Assembly: GCA_965263325.1 (NCBI GenBank)
Contig: CBDHGY010000002.1
Location: 2,046,001 to 2,110,000, forward strand
Length of the DNA: 64,000 nucleotides
Origin: CBDHGY01 sp965263325
Lineage (GTDB): Bacteria; Pseudomonadota; Alphaproteobacteria; Caulobacterales; Hyphomonadaceae
Direction of reading: 5' to 3'
The notes under the pieces were generated by a model. It did not search any database and had not been told where the DNA came from. It worked only from the letters and a program-made list of their open reading frames with translations. This document shows, one piece after another, positions 63,915 through 64,000 of the stretch; the stretch's first letter is position 1; every line of letters begins with the position of its first letter. The translations under genes and the position numbers were made by a program.

Positions 63915-64000
63915 ATGACACCTAAATCACCCCCTTCCGCGCCTGAGGTCATCACTCTTGGTTGCCGCCTGAACACCTATGAATCAGAGGTGATGCGAGA
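63915..64000 (+). CDS. mtaB: tRNA t6A37 methylthiotransferase MtaB (5' part, runs off window)
   Basis: Only 28 residues are visible. VITLGCRLNTYESEVM is the N-terminal signature of MtaB, a radical-SAM enzyme that makes ms2t6A37. The Cys belongs to the auxiliary cluster. Start is ATG 63915; ribosome-binding site is weak. Confidence 0.82.
   Translation, partial: MTPKSPPSAPEVITLGCRLNTYESEVMR

Noticed and set aside
1..64000. Defence system, prophage, CRISPR, integron or secretion cluster
   Set aside because: No spaced repeats, integrase, transposase, tail, Cas or restriction genes were found; yraN and comM are housekeeping-type.

Overview
The window reads as ordinary chromosome of a Gram-negative alphaproteobacterium. 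The evidence is an Irr-type Fur regulator with an Irr-like box in front of katG, an IalB-family protein, a DUF1737 protein, an ECF sigma factor paired with a ChrR-like anti-sigma factor, RpoH carrying the QKKLFFNLRR box, and a soluble hybrid kinase with the domain order of Caulobacter ShkA. Moderate G+C, TonB-dependent uptake, many lipoproteins and a TadG-like protein would fit the Hyphomonadaceae/Maricaulales side of the class, but the genus cannot be named from this sequence. I see no prophage, insertion sequence, CRISPR array, rRNA or tRNA. Genes are densely packed and no gene-free stretch exceeds about 300 bases.

Layout. 1-5.5 kb: end of an OmpA-type protein, a DUF3617 protein, a GH36 alpha-galactosidase and a membrane-anchored TAP-type hydrolase. 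5.6-11.5 kb: FAH hydrolase, rluE, rlmN, IalB-like protein, irr and katG. 11.5-17 kb: ECF sigma/ChrR-like pair, S9 peptidase lipoprotein and sulfatase. 17-26 kb: a DUF1737/RNA methyltransferase/membrane-protein operon, quinone reductase, thioredoxin-fold lipoprotein, mdh plus acetyltransferase, desaturase, zapE, rhomboid, lone receiver and acyltransferase. 26-36.7 kb: TM-helix-repeat channel-like protein, trmD, rplS, TadG-like protein, SecD-head lipoprotein, leuC, glycosyltransferase, GH5, rpoH and a TrmH-type methylase. 36.7-46.6 kb: ampG-like permease, ShkA-like kinase, comM, an acidic secreted protein, gshB, a BON lipoprotein and a TonB receptor. 46.7-55.5 kb: yraN, rsmI, the LppC-like lipoprotein, trpS, PCuAC, DUF2333, Nfu, a nitroreductase-tsaB-rimI-fur operon. 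55.5-64 kb: Hsp20, exported methyltransferase, 2OG oxygenase, ppa, metallophosphoesterase, rarD, asd, a metallo-beta-lactamase-fold lipoprotein, hisI and the start of mtaB.

How genes connect. irr and katG converge on one terminator, and katG carries a near-perfect Irr box, suggesting iron/heme control of peroxide defence. The ECF/ChrR-like pair would sense oxidative stress, but the anti-sigma factor has lost all the zinc ligands of its sigma-binding domain. Heat response is represented by rpoH and an hsp20 whose leader looks like a ROSE thermometer. Iron and Fe-S handling is represented by fur, irr, Nfu and a TonB receptor.

The most unusual observations are the zinc-less ChrR homologue together with a Shine-Dalgarno-masking hairpin in front of its sigma factor, the ROSE-like hsp20 leader, a candidate small RNA near 59.83-59.90 kb, the ShkA-like kinase, a lipoprotein methyltransferase beside a 2OG oxygenase, a metallo-beta-lactamase-fold protein with a Lys in place of a metal His, and rsmI/lppC start codons that overlap or nearly overlap. 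No wholly new multi-gene system is evident.
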